From Thiomicrospira sp. WB1 (GTDB taxonomy: Bacteria; Pseudomonadota; Gammaproteobacteria; Thiomicrospirales; Thiomicrospiraceae), in assembly GCF_001507535.1 (NCBI RefSeq), contig NZ_LQBN01000002.1, positions 248,001-312,000 of the forward strand: 64,000 nt of DNA, written 5' to 3'. The notes under the pieces are model-generated. The model was not told the origin of the DNA. It was given only the letters and a program-made list of their open reading frames with translations, and did no database searches. Positions 55,304 to 64,000 of this stretch are shown piece after piece (the stretch's first letter is position 1; each line of letters begins with the position of its first letter). The translations under genes and the position numbers were made by a program.

Positions 55304-58300
55304 ATGGCGCCATTTGTACATTTGCATACCCATTCCGAATACTCCATTGTCGATGCGACACTGAGGGTGAAGGAGGCCGTGACGCTGGCGGCCGATTCGG
55401 AACAACCGGCGTTGGCGCTGACCGATCAGATGAATATGTTTGCTCTGGTCAAATTCTATTCCGCGGCTCAATCGGCGGGGATCAAACCATTGATTGGGGC
55501 CGATCTATGGGTGGAGAACGCCGAAGAGGAAACCTTTCAGGTGACCTGTCTCTGCCAGACCAATCAGGGTTACCTCAATTTGTCCCACCTGATTTCTCTG
55601 GCGTGGCTCAAAAACCAGAAATTGGTGGGGCATGAAGAAAGACCGCTGATTTCTCAGGATTGGTTGGCCCGCTACAATGAGGGGTTGATTATTCTGTCCG
55701 GCAATTTGCACGGGGATGTCGGTCAGGCGATGAGCGCGCAAAAGCCTCATTTGGCGGCCAAGCGCCTTGAATGGTGGCAGCAGACGTTTCCGGACCGCTA
55801 TTATCTGGAGCTGGTGCGTACCGGTCGAGCCGGTGAAGAGGCTCACATTGCCGCCGCATTGGAAGCAGCCGAACGCTACGATTTGCCAGTGGTGGCCACC
55901 AATGATGTCCGCTTTGCTCGCTCGGATGATTTTGATGCGCATGAGGTGCGGGTTTGCATCAATGAAGGGGTGGTGCTGGAGGACCCGAACCGCTCGCATC
56001 GTTATTCGGATGAACAGTATTTTCGCACCAGTGACGAAATGCAGGCCTTGTTCGCAGACATTCCCGAAGCGCTGGAGAATACCGTTGAAATCGCACGACG
56101 CTGTAATGTTTCTCTGACCCTCGGCACGTATTTCCTGCCGGATTTTCCGGTGCCCGACGGCATGACCATGGATGAGTATTTCATTGCCGAATCCCGCAAG
56201 GGGTTGGATGAGCGTCTGGCATTCCTGTTCCCGGAACTGACACCGGCTGAATTGACGGAACGGCGTAAGCCCTATGATGAACGACTGAAGTTTGAACTCG
56301 ACATCATTTTACAGATGGGCTTTCCCGGCTACTTTTTCATCGTCGCTGACTTCATTCAGTGGGGCAAGGATCACGGTGTACCTGTGGGGCCGGGTCGCGG
56401 TTCCGGGGCTGGTTCATTGGTGGCGTATGCGCTGAAGATCACCGATCTGGACCCGTTGCAGTATGACCTGCTGTTCGAACGTTTCCTCAACCCGGAACGG
56501 GTCTCGATGCCTGACTTTGATGTGGATTTCTGCATGGAGCGCCGTGATGAGGTCATCGAATACGTTGCCCGCCAATACGGCCAGGACCATGTCTCCCAGA
56601 TCGTAACGTTTGGCACCATGGCCGCCAAAGCGGTGATCCGGGATGTGGGTCGGGTGCTGGGCCACAGTTATGGCATGGTCGACAGCATTGCCAAAATGGT
56701 GCCGAATGATCTGGGCATCAAGCTGCAGGAAGCGCTAGACCAGGAAGAAGATCTGCAACAGCGTTATCAGCAGGACGAAGAGGTTCAAACCCTGTTGGAT
56801 TTGGCGCTGAAGCTGGAAGGCACGGTGCGCAATACCGGTAAGCACGCCGGTGGGGTGGTCATCGGACCCAAGCCACTGGATCACTTCTGTCCGTTGCTGT
56901 CGGAAGCCGATGGCACCAGTGTGGTGACCCAGTTGGATAAAAACGATGTGGAAACCGCAGGCCTGGTCAAATTTGACTTTTTGGGGCTGCGAACCCTGAC
57001 CATCATCGATTGGGCTCTGCACTTTATCAATGAAGGTAAATCACCGGGCGACGAAGGCTTTGTCGACATCAATGCGATCCCCATGGATGACCAGCCTACC
57101 TTTGACATGATCAAAACCGGTAAAACCACCGGGGTGTTTCAGCTCGAATCGTCGGGCATGCAGAACCTGATTGTGCGCCTCAAGCCTGACTGTTTTGAAG
57201 ACATCATCGCTTTGGTGGCTTTGTTTCGTCCCGGGCCACTGGAATCGGGCATGGTGGATAATTTCATCAACCGTAAGCATGGCAAGGAAAAAGTCGCCTA
57301 CCCGGACCCCAACTACCAGCACGAACTGCTCAAGCCGATTCTGGAGCCTACTTACGGGGTTATCCTGTATCAGGAGCAGGTGATGCAGATTGCTCAGGTT
57401 CTGGCCGGTTATTCGCTGGGCAAAGCGGACATGCTGCGCCGGGCCATGGGTAAGAAAAAGCCGGAAGAAATGGCCAAGCAGCGCTCGGTGTTCAAAGAAG
57501 GCGCCGAGGCCAATGGCATCGATGGCGATCTGGCCATGAAAATTTTCGATCTGGTAGAAAAGTTTGCCGGTTACGGTTTCAACAAGTCGCATTCTGCTGC
57601 CTACGCACTGGTGTCATATCAGTCGGCCTGGCTGAAAAAACACTACCCTGCTGAATTTATGGCGGCGCAGATTTCGTCGGACATGGACAACACCGACAAA
57701 GTGGTGCACATGGTCAATGAATGTCAGGCCATGGGCATTGAGGTGATGCAGCCCGACATTAATCTGGGCGAGATTCATTTCAAGGCCGTGCGTGGGGAAA
57801 AGACCGTTCGTTATGGCCTGGGGGCAATCAAAGGAGTCGGCGAAGCGGCACTGGAAGGCGTGATCGCGGAGCGCAAGGCCAATGGGCCTTATACCGGTTT
57901 GTTTGATCTGTGCGCGCGTTCCAACCGCAAGCTCAACCGCCGGGTGCTTGAAGCACTGATCTTGAGTGGTGCGTTGGACAGCTTGCATGACAATCGTCAG
58001 GCCATGTTGTCCACTGTGCCCAATGCTTTACAGAAAGCTGAACAAAAACAAAAGGATGAAGAAGCTGGCCAAAGTGATTTGTTCGGTGATGCGCTGTCGT
58101 TTGAAGCGGAAAATGCCGACGAGCTGGTGGCCGTTAGTGAGATGTCACAGAAGAAGCGCCTGAAAGGCGAAAAGGATACGTTGGGCTTGTACATGACCGG
58201 TCATCCCATTGAGATTTATCGCAAAGAGTTAGCGGACCTGGTGGATCAGGATCTCAAGTCACTGCGACCGGAGAAGTGGAAAAAAGTCTGGGTCGCCGGG

Positions 58301-58795
58301 CTGGTTGTGGCGGCACGCAGCAAAGTGACCCGATCCGGAAGCCGTATGGGGTTTGCGGCCATTGATGATCAAACGGCACGCGTGGAAGTGGTGTTGCGTC
58401 CCAATGTGTTTGAAGGCTGCCGGGAGATATTGGTGCCCGATGCCGTGGTATTGATCCATGGCGAGGTCAGTGAAGACACCTTTAACGGTGGCATCAAAAT
58501 CGATGCCGAGCAGGTGGTGACACTGGCTGAATCCCGTCAGGAGCGTGCCAAAGGCATTAAGATTCGACCAAGCATGCCTTTGACCGAGTCCGTCGTGCAT
58601 GAATTGGCCACGGTACTGGGACATTATCAGCGTGAAGAGGATCCTGAGCAGCCGGCCGGGTTGCCCGTGGTGGTGGATTATGAAAATGACCAGGCCTGGG
58701 TGCAAATGAAATCGGTCGGGCGCTATGCTCCGGATGATGCGTTGATTGAGTGGTTGGATGCCAGCGGCTGGCAACCGAAAGTCGTGATCAAATAG
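55304..58795 (+). CDS. dnaE: DNA polymerase III, alpha subunit
   Basis: 1163 residues from the ATG at 55304, which follows GAGGAAA by 8 bases; an ATG at 55277 lacks such a site. The PHP domain starts with FVHLHTHSEYSIVD. The polymerase active site has the aspartate pair in PDFDVDFCMERRDEVIEY (about residues 402-404); GRGSGAGSLVAYAL precedes it. The helix-hairpin-helix and OB-fold parts (about 850-1080) and the tau-binding tail follow. E. coli DnaE is 1160 residues. It is the replicative polymerase. In E. coli it is in the lpxA/B-rnhB-accA region; none of those is here. Confidence 0.97.
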   Translation: MAPFVHLHTHSEYSIVDATLRVKEAVTLAADSEQPALALTDQMNMFALVKFYSAAQSAGIKPLIGADLWVENAEEETFQVTCLCQTNQGYLNLSHLISLAWLKNQKLVGHEERPLISQDWLARYNEGLIILSGNLHGDVGQAMSAQKPHLAAKRLEWWQQTFPDRYYLELVRTGRAGEEAHIAAALEAAERYDLPVVATNDVRFARSDDFDAHEVRVCINEGVVLEDPNRSHRYSDEQYFRTSDEMQALFADIPEALENTVEIARRCNVSLTLGTYFLPDFPVPDGMTMDEYFIAESRKGLDERLAFLFPELTPAELTERRKPYDERLKFELDIILQMGFPGYFFIVADFIQWGKDHGVPVGPGRGSGAGSLVAYALKITDLDPLQYDLLFERFLNPERVSMPDFDVDFCMERRDEVIEYVARQYGQDHVSQIVTFGTMAAKAVIRDVGRVLGHSYGMVDSIAKMVPNDLGIKLQEALDQEEDLQQRYQQDEEVQTLLDLALKLEGTVRNTGKHAGGVVIGPKPLDHFCPLLSEADGTSVVTQLDKNDVETAGLVKFDFLGLRTLTIIDWALHFINEGKSPGDEGFVDINAIPMDDQPTFDMIKTGKTTGVFQLESSGMQNLIVRLKPDCFEDIIALVALFRPGPLESGMVDNFINRKHGKEKVAYPDPNYQHELLKPILEPTYGVILYQEQVMQIAQVLAGYSLGKADMLRRAMGKKKPEEMAKQRSVFKEGAEANGIDGDLAMKIFDLVEKFAGYGFNKSHSAAYALVSYQSAWLKKHYPAEFMAAQISSDMDNTDKVVHMVNECQAMGIEVMQPDINLGEIHFKAVRGEKTVRYGLGAIKGVGEAALEGVIAERKANGPYTGLFDLCARSNRKLNRRVLEALILSGALDSLHDNRQAMLSTVPNALQKAEQKQKDEEAGQSDLFGDALSFEAENADELVAVSEMSQKKRLKGEKDTLGLYMTGHPIEIYRKELADLVDQDLKSLRPEKWKKVWVAGLVVAARSKVTRSGSRMGFAAIDDQTARVEVVLRPNVFEGCREILVPDAVVLIHGEVSEDTFNGGIKIDAEQVVTLAESRQERAKGIKIRPSMPLTESVVHELATVLGHYQREEDPEQPAGLPVVVDYENDQAWVQMKSVGRYAPDDALIEWLDASGWQPKVVIK

Positions 58796-58965
58796 TTCTG
58801 CCGGAAATCGGGTGCAAAAACACTTAAATAAAAGAATTTTATTCCTATTGTTTTGGCTTAACCATTAGAATAGGTGCCATTTATGGGCCGGCCCGTTTGA
58901 GTGCCCGTTTGGGTGCTTTTGAGCCGGTGACTTCCCATCCCCAAAATGCAAAACAGGAGACGTCC

Positions 58966-60930
58966 ATGTCGAACAATATCGAATCCATCCTGAAAGAAGA
59001 ACGGGTCTTTCAACCCACGGATGCCTTTAAGCAACAGGCAAACGTGGATGAGGCCACGTATCAGGCGCTTAAAAAGAAAGCGGATGAGGATTACGAAGGG
59101 TTCTGGTGTGACCTGGCCAAGGACAAGCTGGAATGGTCCAAACCCTTTACTCAAGGGTTGGATGACAGCAACCCGCCTTTTTACAAGTGGTTTGCCGATG
59201 GGGAACTGAACGCCTCCTATAACTGTATCGATCGTCATCTGGCCGAAAAAGAAGACAAGCTGGCCATTATCTTTGAGACCGATGACGGGCACGTTGAGCA
59301 GTACACCTATAAAGAATTACACGATCATGTGTCGCGTTTTGCCAATGCGCTGACGGCGCAGGGCATTGAAAAGGGGGATCGTGTGGTGATCTACATGCCG
59401 ATGATTCCTCAGGCGGTCTTTGCCATGCAGGCCTGTGCGCGCATTGGTGCGATTCACTCGGTGGTCTTTGGCGGCTTCTCTGCCGAAGCCCTGAGAGACC
59501 GGATTGAAGACGCCAGTGCAAAAATGGTGATTACGGCCAATGCCAGTGTGCGCGGTGGCAAAGAACTGCCATTGAAAAAAGCGGTGGACGATGCCCTGGA
59601 AAAAGGCGGCGATACGGTGCGCAAAGTGATCGTTTATGAGCGCACGGATACCCAAGTGGCCATGAAAGCGGATCGTGACATGACCTGGCACGACGCGATT
59701 GCTGGCATGAGCAATTACCATGATCCCGTCATGGTCGATTCCGAACACCCGCTGTTTTTGCTGTACACCTCCGGTTCCACTGGCAAACCTAAAGGCATCC
59801 AGCACAGCACTGGTGGGTATCTGCTCAACGCGCACATTACCAATGAATGGGTGTTTGACCTGAAAGACGACGACGTTTTCTGGTGTACCGCCGACGTCGG
59901 CTGGATTACCGGTCATACGTATGTCGCTTATGGCCCTCTGTCAGTGGGCGCCACTCAGGTGATGTTTGAAGGCGTGCCCACCTACCCCGATGCCGGACGT
60001 TTCTGGCAGGTCTGTCAGGATCACGGCGTGTCGGTCTTCTATACCGCGCCCACCGCGATTCGTGCGCTGATGAAATTTGGCAAGGATCTGCCGGAACAGT
60101 ATGACCTGAGCCGTCTGCGTCTGTTGGGCACTGTGGGTGAACCGATCAACCCGGAAGCCTGGATGTGGTACCACGACGTGATCGGTCGCGGTGAATGTCC
60201 GATCGTGGACACCTGGTGGCAGACCGAAACCGGTGCCAACATGATCGCACCGATGCCCGGTGTGACCGAATTGAAGCCGGGGTCCTGTACCAAGCCGCTG
60301 CCCGGCATTGATGCCCACATTGTGGACGAAGAGGGCGTGGAACTGACCCATGGCGAAGGCGGCTATCTGGTGATCCGCAAGCCCTGGCCGTCCATGCTGC
60401 GCACCATCTGGGGCGACGACAAACGCTTTGTCGACACCTATTTCGCCATGTTCGACAACAAATATTATGTGGTCGGGGACAGTGCACACCTGGACGAAGA
60501 CGGTAACTTCTGGATCATGGGCCGCATCGATGACGTGCTGAACGTGTCCGGTCACCGTCTGGGTACCATGGAAATTGAATCCGCACTGGTGTCACATTCC
60601 CACATTGCCGAAGCGGCCGTGGTGGGCAAACCGCATGATGTCAAAGGCGAATCCGTGTTTGCCTTCGCCGTGCTCGATATGGACATCCCAAAAGAGGGTG
60701 AAGCGCGTCAGCAATTGGTGCAGGAGCTCCGTAACCACGTGGCCAAAGAAATCGGGCCCATTGCCAAACCGGACGACATCCGTTTCGGCAGCAACCTGCC
60801 CAAAACCCGTTCCGGTAAGATCATGCGCCGTTTGCTGCGCTCGATTGCCAAAGGGGAAGAAATTCACTCGGATGTCTCCACGCTGGAGGATCCGGGCATC
60901 CTAGATGAGTTTATGCAGTCCCATAAATAA
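58966..60930 (+). CDS. acs: Acetyl-coenzyme A synthetase
   Basis: 654 residues (E. coli 652) from the ATG at 58966, with AGGAGA upstream. The adenylate-forming P-loop is [11 protein letters not shown] (about 265-275), then DTWWQTETG near 415, and the [16 protein letters not shown] hinge near 520. The lysine near 618 in [10 protein letters not shown] is the residue inactivated by acetylation in this family. It makes acetyl-CoA from acetate and ATP. An intrinsic terminator follows; a small membrane protein gene and an ActP-like symporter come next, the same order as acs-yjcH-actP of E. coli. Confidence 0.96.
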   Translation: MSNNIESILKEERVFQPTDAFKQQANVDEATYQALKKKADEDYEGFWCDLAKDKLEWSKPFTQGLDDSNPPFYKWFADGELNASYNCIDRHLAEKEDKLAIIFETDDGHVEQYTYKELHDHVSRFANALTAQGIEKGDRVVIYMPMIPQAVFAMQACARIGAIHSVVFGGFSAEALRDRIEDASAKMVITANASVRGGKELPLKKAVDDALEKGGDTVRKVIVYERTDTQVAMKADRDMTWHDAIAGMSNYHDPVMVDSEHPLFLLYTSGSTGKPKGIQHSTGGYLLNAHITNEWVFDLKDDDVFWCTADVGWITGHTYVAYGPLSVGATQVMFEGVPTYPDAGRFWQVCQDHGVSVFYTAPTAIRALMKFGKDLPEQYDLSRLRLLGTVGEPINPEAWMWYHDVIGRGECPIVDTWWQTETGANMIAPMPGVTELKPGSCTKPLPGIDAHIVDEEGVELTHGEGGYLVIRKPWPSMLRTIWGDDKRFVDTYFAMFDNKYYVVGDSAHLDEDGNFWIMGRIDDVLNVSGHRLGTMEIESALVSHSHIAEAAVVGKPHDVKGESVFAFAVLDMDIPKEGEARQQLVQELRNHVAKEIGPIAKPDDIRFGSNLPKTRSGKIMRRLLRSIAKGEEIHSDVSTLEDPGILDEFMQSHK

Positions 60931-60974
60931 TTAATACGCAAAAGGCATAAAATTGTCTACCATGTTCGAAATTA

Positions 60975-60992
60975 ACCAGGCCTGGTCAAAAA
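60975..60992 (+). repeat. Copy of the ACCAGGCCTGGTNAAAA motif
   Basis: ACCAGGCCTGGTCAAAAA in the non-coding gap after acs and just upstream of its terminator. Like the copy at 40587, it is in non-coding DNA. Confidence 0.6.
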
Positions 60993-61014
60993 CAGGTCGG
61001 TTGGTTTCAAAGTG

Positions 61015-61036
61015 AGGCCCTGTTTCAGGGCTTTTT
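61015..61036 (+). terminator. Intrinsic terminator after acs
   Basis: GCCCTG and CAGGGC with loop TTT, extended by weaker pairs, then a run of five T. It separates acs from the symporter operon and implies that the latter has its own promoter or depends on read-through. Confidence 0.7.
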
Positions 61037-61059
61037 GCTAACGATGAGAGGAGGATTGG

Positions 61060-61149
61060 ATGCATTCCAACCAACATAACCAGTTTGCGGGGACCATCGC
61101 CGGTCGTCGCATGCCAAGCCGAATCCGGCTTCAAGGAGGTGTCAAATGA
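61060..61149 (+). CDS. Candidate small ORF ahead of the symporter genes
   Basis: An open frame of 29 codons with an unusually strong ribosome binding site, GAGAGGAGGA, about 5 bases before the ATG. Its stop overlaps the start of the next gene (ATGA). The peptide starts MHSNQHNQF, is basic later (GRRMPSRIRL) and ends GGVK; the codons for QGGV are also the Shine-Dalgarno sequence of the next gene. It may be a leader peptide coupling translation of the membrane proteins, or a small protein in its own right. There is no homologue I recognise. Confidence 0.45.
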   Translation: MHSNQHNQFAGTIAGRRMPSRIRLQGGVK

Positions 61150-61358
61150 GTGCAAGACGGTTTGCTACGATTTTGCTGGCCATTTACACCGTGCTTTATT
61201 TCGGGGTGGCGTTGATGACGTCCGCCACGTTCAAGGACATTGCCGCGATGGAAGTTCTGGGCTTGCCTTTGGCCATTTGGGGCGGTTTGGTGATCATTAT
61301 CTCCGGTGTGGTCATTACCCGTTTGTATTTGAACAAAATGACCGAGGAGGAGCAGTAA
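61146..61358 (+). CDS. Small two-helix membrane protein, partner of the symporter
   Basis: 70 residues with two membrane helices (about 7-24 and 41-60) and a charged C-terminus (NKMTEEEQ). AAGGAGGTG precedes the ATG, a near-perfect ribosome binding site. The symporter gene follows by 4 bases. In E. coli the equivalent spot between acs and actP holds YjcH (104 residues, DUF485); this protein is shorter, but position and topology suggest the same role, probably as a small subunit of the transporter. Family membership is inferred from context, not from motif matches. Confidence 0.75.
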   Translation: MSARRFATILLAIYTVLYFGVALMTSATFKDIAAMEVLGLPLAIWGGLVIIISGVVITRLYLNKMTEEEQ

Positions 61359-61362
61359 TCTC

Positions 61363-62979
61363 ATGGAAAATTTAGTCGCTTTGATTGTGGTTGTCCTCGG
61401 GATTGCCCTGTCTTTATTTATCAGTTATTACCATCGTCGCTCCACCCGTTCGACGGCCAACTTTTATGTGGCCGGTGGCGGGATTTCGCCTCGCGTGAAC
61501 GGGATGGCGATGTTCGGTGACTATGCCAGTGCGGCGAGTTTCCTTGGTGTGGCCGGTGCGGTTGCACTGATGGGGATCGACGGCTGGTGGCTGGCGATTG
61601 GTTTCTTTGCTGCGTGGATCGTGGTACTGCTGATCATTGCCGGGCCTTTGAAAAACGTGGGTCAGTACACCGTGGCCGATGTGTTGATTTCGCGCTATGA
61701 CAGTGCCGAGCGCAACATCCGTATTGTGGCCATGCTCTCCACCATTACCTTGGCGGTGATGTATCTGATTCCGCAAATGGTTGGTGCAGGCCACTTGTTT
61801 GCCCTGTTGCTGGATCTGCCTTACACCCTGACCGTTCTGGCGGCCGGTGTGCTAATGGCGATTTTCGTGATCATGGGGGGCATGAAAGGGACCAGTTACA
61901 ACCAGGCGATTCAGGGCGCGATTTTGTTCGTGGCCATGATCTTCCTGTTGGTTTTTGGCACCATTCTGATTTTCGGCGGTAACCCCATCGAAATCGTGAC
62001 GCAAGGCAAAGACATGGTGCCACCGCATCTGGCAGCCGGTTCACCGGAAGCCGTGAGCGCGATTGCCGGGATGACGACGGCGGAAAGTGCCCAAGCTGTG
62101 GACACCGTACGCGGTATTATGCCGGAAGCGGCCAGTGCCATCACCCCGGGCGTGCAGTTGCGCAGCCTCATGGACAATGCCAGTTTGATTTTGGCTCTGT
62201 TCCTGGGTGTACTGGGCTTGCCTCACATCCTGATCCGTTTCTATACGGTCTCCAACGCCAAGAGTGCGCGTAAATCCGCTGAGATCACCATCTGGGGTCT
62301 GGCGATTTTCTACGGCAGCATCTTCTTTGTGGGTGTGATCGCGATGTATGCACTTTATCCTGAGTTGGTTTCGTTGCTGGCCGAAGGCAAAGCCGGTGTG
62401 GCTAAAAACATGACCATGCCAATGCTGGGCGACATGATCGGTGGTCAGATCCTACTGGGTGTGATTGCAGCCGGTGCGATGGCGGCGATGCTGAGTACGT
62501 CAGCAGGGCTGTTGATTGCCGCAACCACCAGTTTGTCGCATGACTTGTATGCCGGTGTGATCAACCCGGCCAGTACCGATGAACAGCGCGTTCGCTTTGC
62601 CAAGATCGGTGCCGGTGTGTTGGCGGTGATGGCGATTCTGATGTCTCTTTGGTTGAAAGAGCAGAACGTTGCCATGCTGGTAGCCATGTGTTTTGGTATT
62701 GCAGCGTCCACCTTTGCGCCAGCTCTGGTGTTTGCCGTTTGGTGGAAGCGCCTGACCAGCCAAGCTGTGGTCATCGGTATGGCCGTTGGTCTGGTGGCGT
62801 CATTGATCCTGACGTTTGCCCGTTTCTTCGGCATGAGTGACGTGGCCGGCGTTCCGGTTCTGGTGAACCCAGCGCTGTTCTCTGTGCCATTGGCTGTTGT
62901 TGTGACCGTTGTGGTTGCCATGATGACCAGTGATCAGGGGCGCACCGAAGAATTCATGCAACAGGCTCATGGCAAGTAA
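61363..62979 (+). CDS. actP: Sodium:solute symporter, acetate permease-like
   Basis: 538 residues (E. coli ActP 549) with about 13 membrane helices. The start of the SSS fold reads STANFYVAGGGISPRVNGMAM, then GDYASAASFLGVAGAVALMG (the sodium and substrate region), and TSYNQAIQGAILFV near 180. An insert of about 50 residues (210-262) enters the loop after helix 6 and is typical of ActP/MctC-type transporters. Together with acs it would take up and activate acetate. Other short carboxylates are possible substrates. It is co-transcribed with the small protein upstream and ends at a terminator. Confidence 0.88.
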   Translation: MENLVALIVVVLGIALSLFISYYHRRSTRSTANFYVAGGGISPRVNGMAMFGDYASAASFLGVAGAVALMGIDGWWLAIGFFAAWIVVLLIIAGPLKNVGQYTVADVLISRYDSAERNIRIVAMLSTITLAVMYLIPQMVGAGHLFALLLDLPYTLTVLAAGVLMAIFVIMGGMKGTSYNQAIQGAILFVAMIFLLVFGTILIFGGNPIEIVTQGKDMVPPHLAAGSPEAVSAIAGMTTAESAQAVDTVRGIMPEAASAITPGVQLRSLMDNASLILALFLGVLGLPHILIRFYTVSNAKSARKSAEITIWGLAIFYGSIFFVGVIAMYALYPELVSLLAEGKAGVAKNMTMPMLGDMIGGQILLGVIAAGAMAAMLSTSAGLLIAATTSLSHDLYAGVINPASTDEQRVRFAKIGAGVLAVMAILMSLWLKEQNVAMLVAMCFGIAASTFAPALVFAVWWKRLTSQAVVIGMAVGLVASLILTFARFFGMSDVAGVPVLVNPALFSVPLAVVVTVVVAMMTSDQGRTEEFMQQAHGK

Positions 62980-63008
62980 GCCTCGCCGTTGATGAATGAT
63001 TGAACGTT

Positions 63009-63032
63009 AAGGGGCTTTCGGGCCCCTTTTTT
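63009..63032 (+). terminator. Intrinsic terminator after the symporter
   Basis: AAGGGGC and GCCCCTT form the stem around TTTCGG, followed by T residues. It ends the symporter operon. Confidence 0.85.
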
Positions 63033-63060
63033 GTGACAGTTTCCCGACGAAGGGAAAGAT

Positions 63061-63108
63061 TGTCATTCTGATGTCGGCATCGGTTTACGGTGCCGACATC
63101 AAAATGAC
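63061..63108 (+). promoter_or_regulatory. Long inverted repeat directly upstream of the CBS gene
   Basis: Arms of 19 bases (63061-63079 TGTCATTCTGATGTCGGCA, 63090-63108) match at 18 of 19 positions around a short loop. The right arm ends just before the AAGGAGCG ribosome binding site of the next gene. A smaller hairpin TTTCCC-GACGAA-GGGAAA lies at about 63040-63057. It could be an RNA switch-like hairpin or a large operator; there is no T-run, so it is not a normal terminator. Confidence 0.5.
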
Positions 63109-63120
63109 AAGGAGCGATGT

Positions 63121-64000
63121 ATGGCCGATCAAGACACATTGGCTTATTTAACGCAGGTGCTGCCCTTTGACCGCTTGAACGAAACCGAATTGGCGCAAGC
63201 GGCGGATGCCCTGGATGTGGTGTATTTTCCGCAGGACGCTCAGATTCCACTGAACCGCCAAGGTTCGGCGTATCTGTACCTGGTCATCAAAGGACGGGTT
63301 TCAGAATGTCACCAGAGTGATGAATCCGCGCAATGCGGTCTTTATGGGGTGCATGCGGCATTTGGGGCCTCCAGTTTGCTGGATCAGAATGCCCATTTGG
63401 TTTATCGGGCGCTGGAAGAAACCGTGGCTTACCGACTGCCGTTTTCCGTGTTTGAAACGCTATTGCACAGCAACAATGCCTTCGAAGCCTTTTATTTTCA
63501 CGACATTACCCAGAAGCTGAGCCAGTTTCACCGCCAGTTGCAGGAAGAATCCTCAAGTGAAGCCATGATGGATGCGGTCAGCATCGCGCCCTTGCATGCC
63601 TTGATCGAAGTGAACGGGGCCACTGGGATCCAGGCCTGTGTGGAAAAAATGCAAGCGCAACAGAGCGATGCCTGTGTGGTCCACCATCATGACCAGGTCG
63701 GCATTGTCACCGCCTCCGACCTGTTGCGTGGACTGGCTTTGGAGTCCTTTGATCTGCAGAGCCCGGTGGGGGAATTGGCCACTTTTCCGGTCATTACCAT
63801 CAATCAGGGTGATTTTCTGTTCAACGCATTGCTGAAAATGACCCGTTACGGTGTGGATCGTTTGGTGGTACGTGACGGTCAGACGCTGAAAGGCGTGTTG
63901 CATCAGAAAGAACTCATGAGTCTGTTTGCCAACCAGTCCGGTCTGGTGATGCTGACACTGGAGCGGGCGGAAACCTTTGACGATCTCAAGCAAGTGGTGA
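63121..64000 (+). CDS. cNMP-binding-like / CBS-pair protein, probably DUF294 nucleotidyltransferase type (partial)
   Basis: The gene runs off the window after 293 codons. Residues about 1-140 look like a cyclic-nucleotide-binding (cupin) fold without the phosphate cassette arginine in its usual form: YLYLVIKGRVSECHQ and LPFSVFETLLHS. Two CBS motifs follow near 160 and 220 (VGIVTASDLLRGL, KGVLHQKELMSL). This layout usually continues into a DUF294 nucleotidyltransferase domain, and such genes often sit beside acs/actP, but that part is not visible. AAGGAGCG precedes the ATG. It may sense metabolic nucleotides for acetate use. Confidence 0.78.
   Translation, partial: MADQDTLAYLTQVLPFDRLNETELAQAADALDVVYFPQDAQIPLNRQGSAYLYLVIKGRVSECHQSDESAQCGLYGVHAAFGASSLLDQNAHLVYRALEETVAYRLPFSVFETLLHSNNAFEAFYFHDITQKLSQFHRQLQEESSSEAMMDAVSIAPLHALIEVNGATGIQACVEKMQAQQSDACVVHHHDQVGIVTASDLLRGLALESFDLQSPVGELATFPVITINQGDFLFNALLKMTRYGVDRLVVRDGQTLKGVLHQKELMSLFANQSGLVMLTLERAETFDDLKQVV

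Noticed and set aside
58827-58843. AATAAAA-GAA-TTTTATT hairpin after dnaE
   Set aside because: All A/T pairs and no G/C core; too weak to call as a terminator.

Overview
The window is bacterial chromosome from a gammaproteobacterium. The evidence is gene order rather than any single gene: bamD divergent from rluD-pgeF, hflD overlapping mnmA, clpS-clpA-infA-aat, acs followed by a small membrane protein and an ActP-type symporter, and rng next to a YhdP/AsmA-like giant protein. Genes are dense, most are single-copy housekeeping functions, and most starts have AGGA-type ribosome binding sites. I cannot name a genus.

Layout. 1-8 kb: end of hldD, a HIT protein, maf, rng, yhdP, a prepilin peptidase, a STAS protein and queD. 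8-18 kb: ispA and a 2-Cys peroxiredoxin (overlapping), a CBS protein, a DHH phosphoesterase, thioredoxin, fumC, a soluble hybrid histidine kinase followed by a LuxR-type response regulator, and an SQR-like flavoprotein. About 18.0-25.9 kb: a compact A+T-richer mobile island with three overlapping tyrosine recombinase genes, a single-chain type IIG-like restriction-modification enzyme as cargo, and a small HTH/coiled-coil protein at the far end. It resembles Tn554-type (TnpA/B/C) and Gamma-Mobile-Trio-type elements. 25.9-33 kb: three small envelope proteins, a membrane GGDEF protein, fkpB, sucCD and nadE. 33-43 kb: bamD, rluD-pgeF, a Kef-type antiporter with nadC, ampD, flavodoxin, hflD-mnmA and rluE. 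43-50 kb: monomeric isocitrate dehydrogenase, a CPA1 antiporter with a GGDEF-like tail, yebC, a REC-REC-GGDEF protein and a PhnA-type protein. 50-64 kb: a DnaJ-like chaperone, clpS-clpA, infA, aat, dnaE, acs, a short leader-like ORF, a small membrane protein, an actP-like symporter and the start of a CBS/nucleotidyltransferase protein.

How genes work together. Acetate uptake and activation (symporter, acs) feeds a TCA cycle represented by icd, sucCD and fumC. nadC and nadE are steps of NAD synthesis. clpS, clpA and aat form the N-degron pathway. Redox and stress functions are peroxiredoxin, thioredoxin, flavodoxin and the SQR-like enzyme. Signalling is carried by the hybrid kinase/response regulator pair and two GGDEF proteins, plus a degenerate GGDEF-like tail on an antiporter.

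Most notable non-gene signal: a palindromic motif, ACCAGGCCTGGT followed by one base and AAAA, occurs exactly six times, with further near copies, in coding and intergenic DNA. I saw no copy inside the mobile island.
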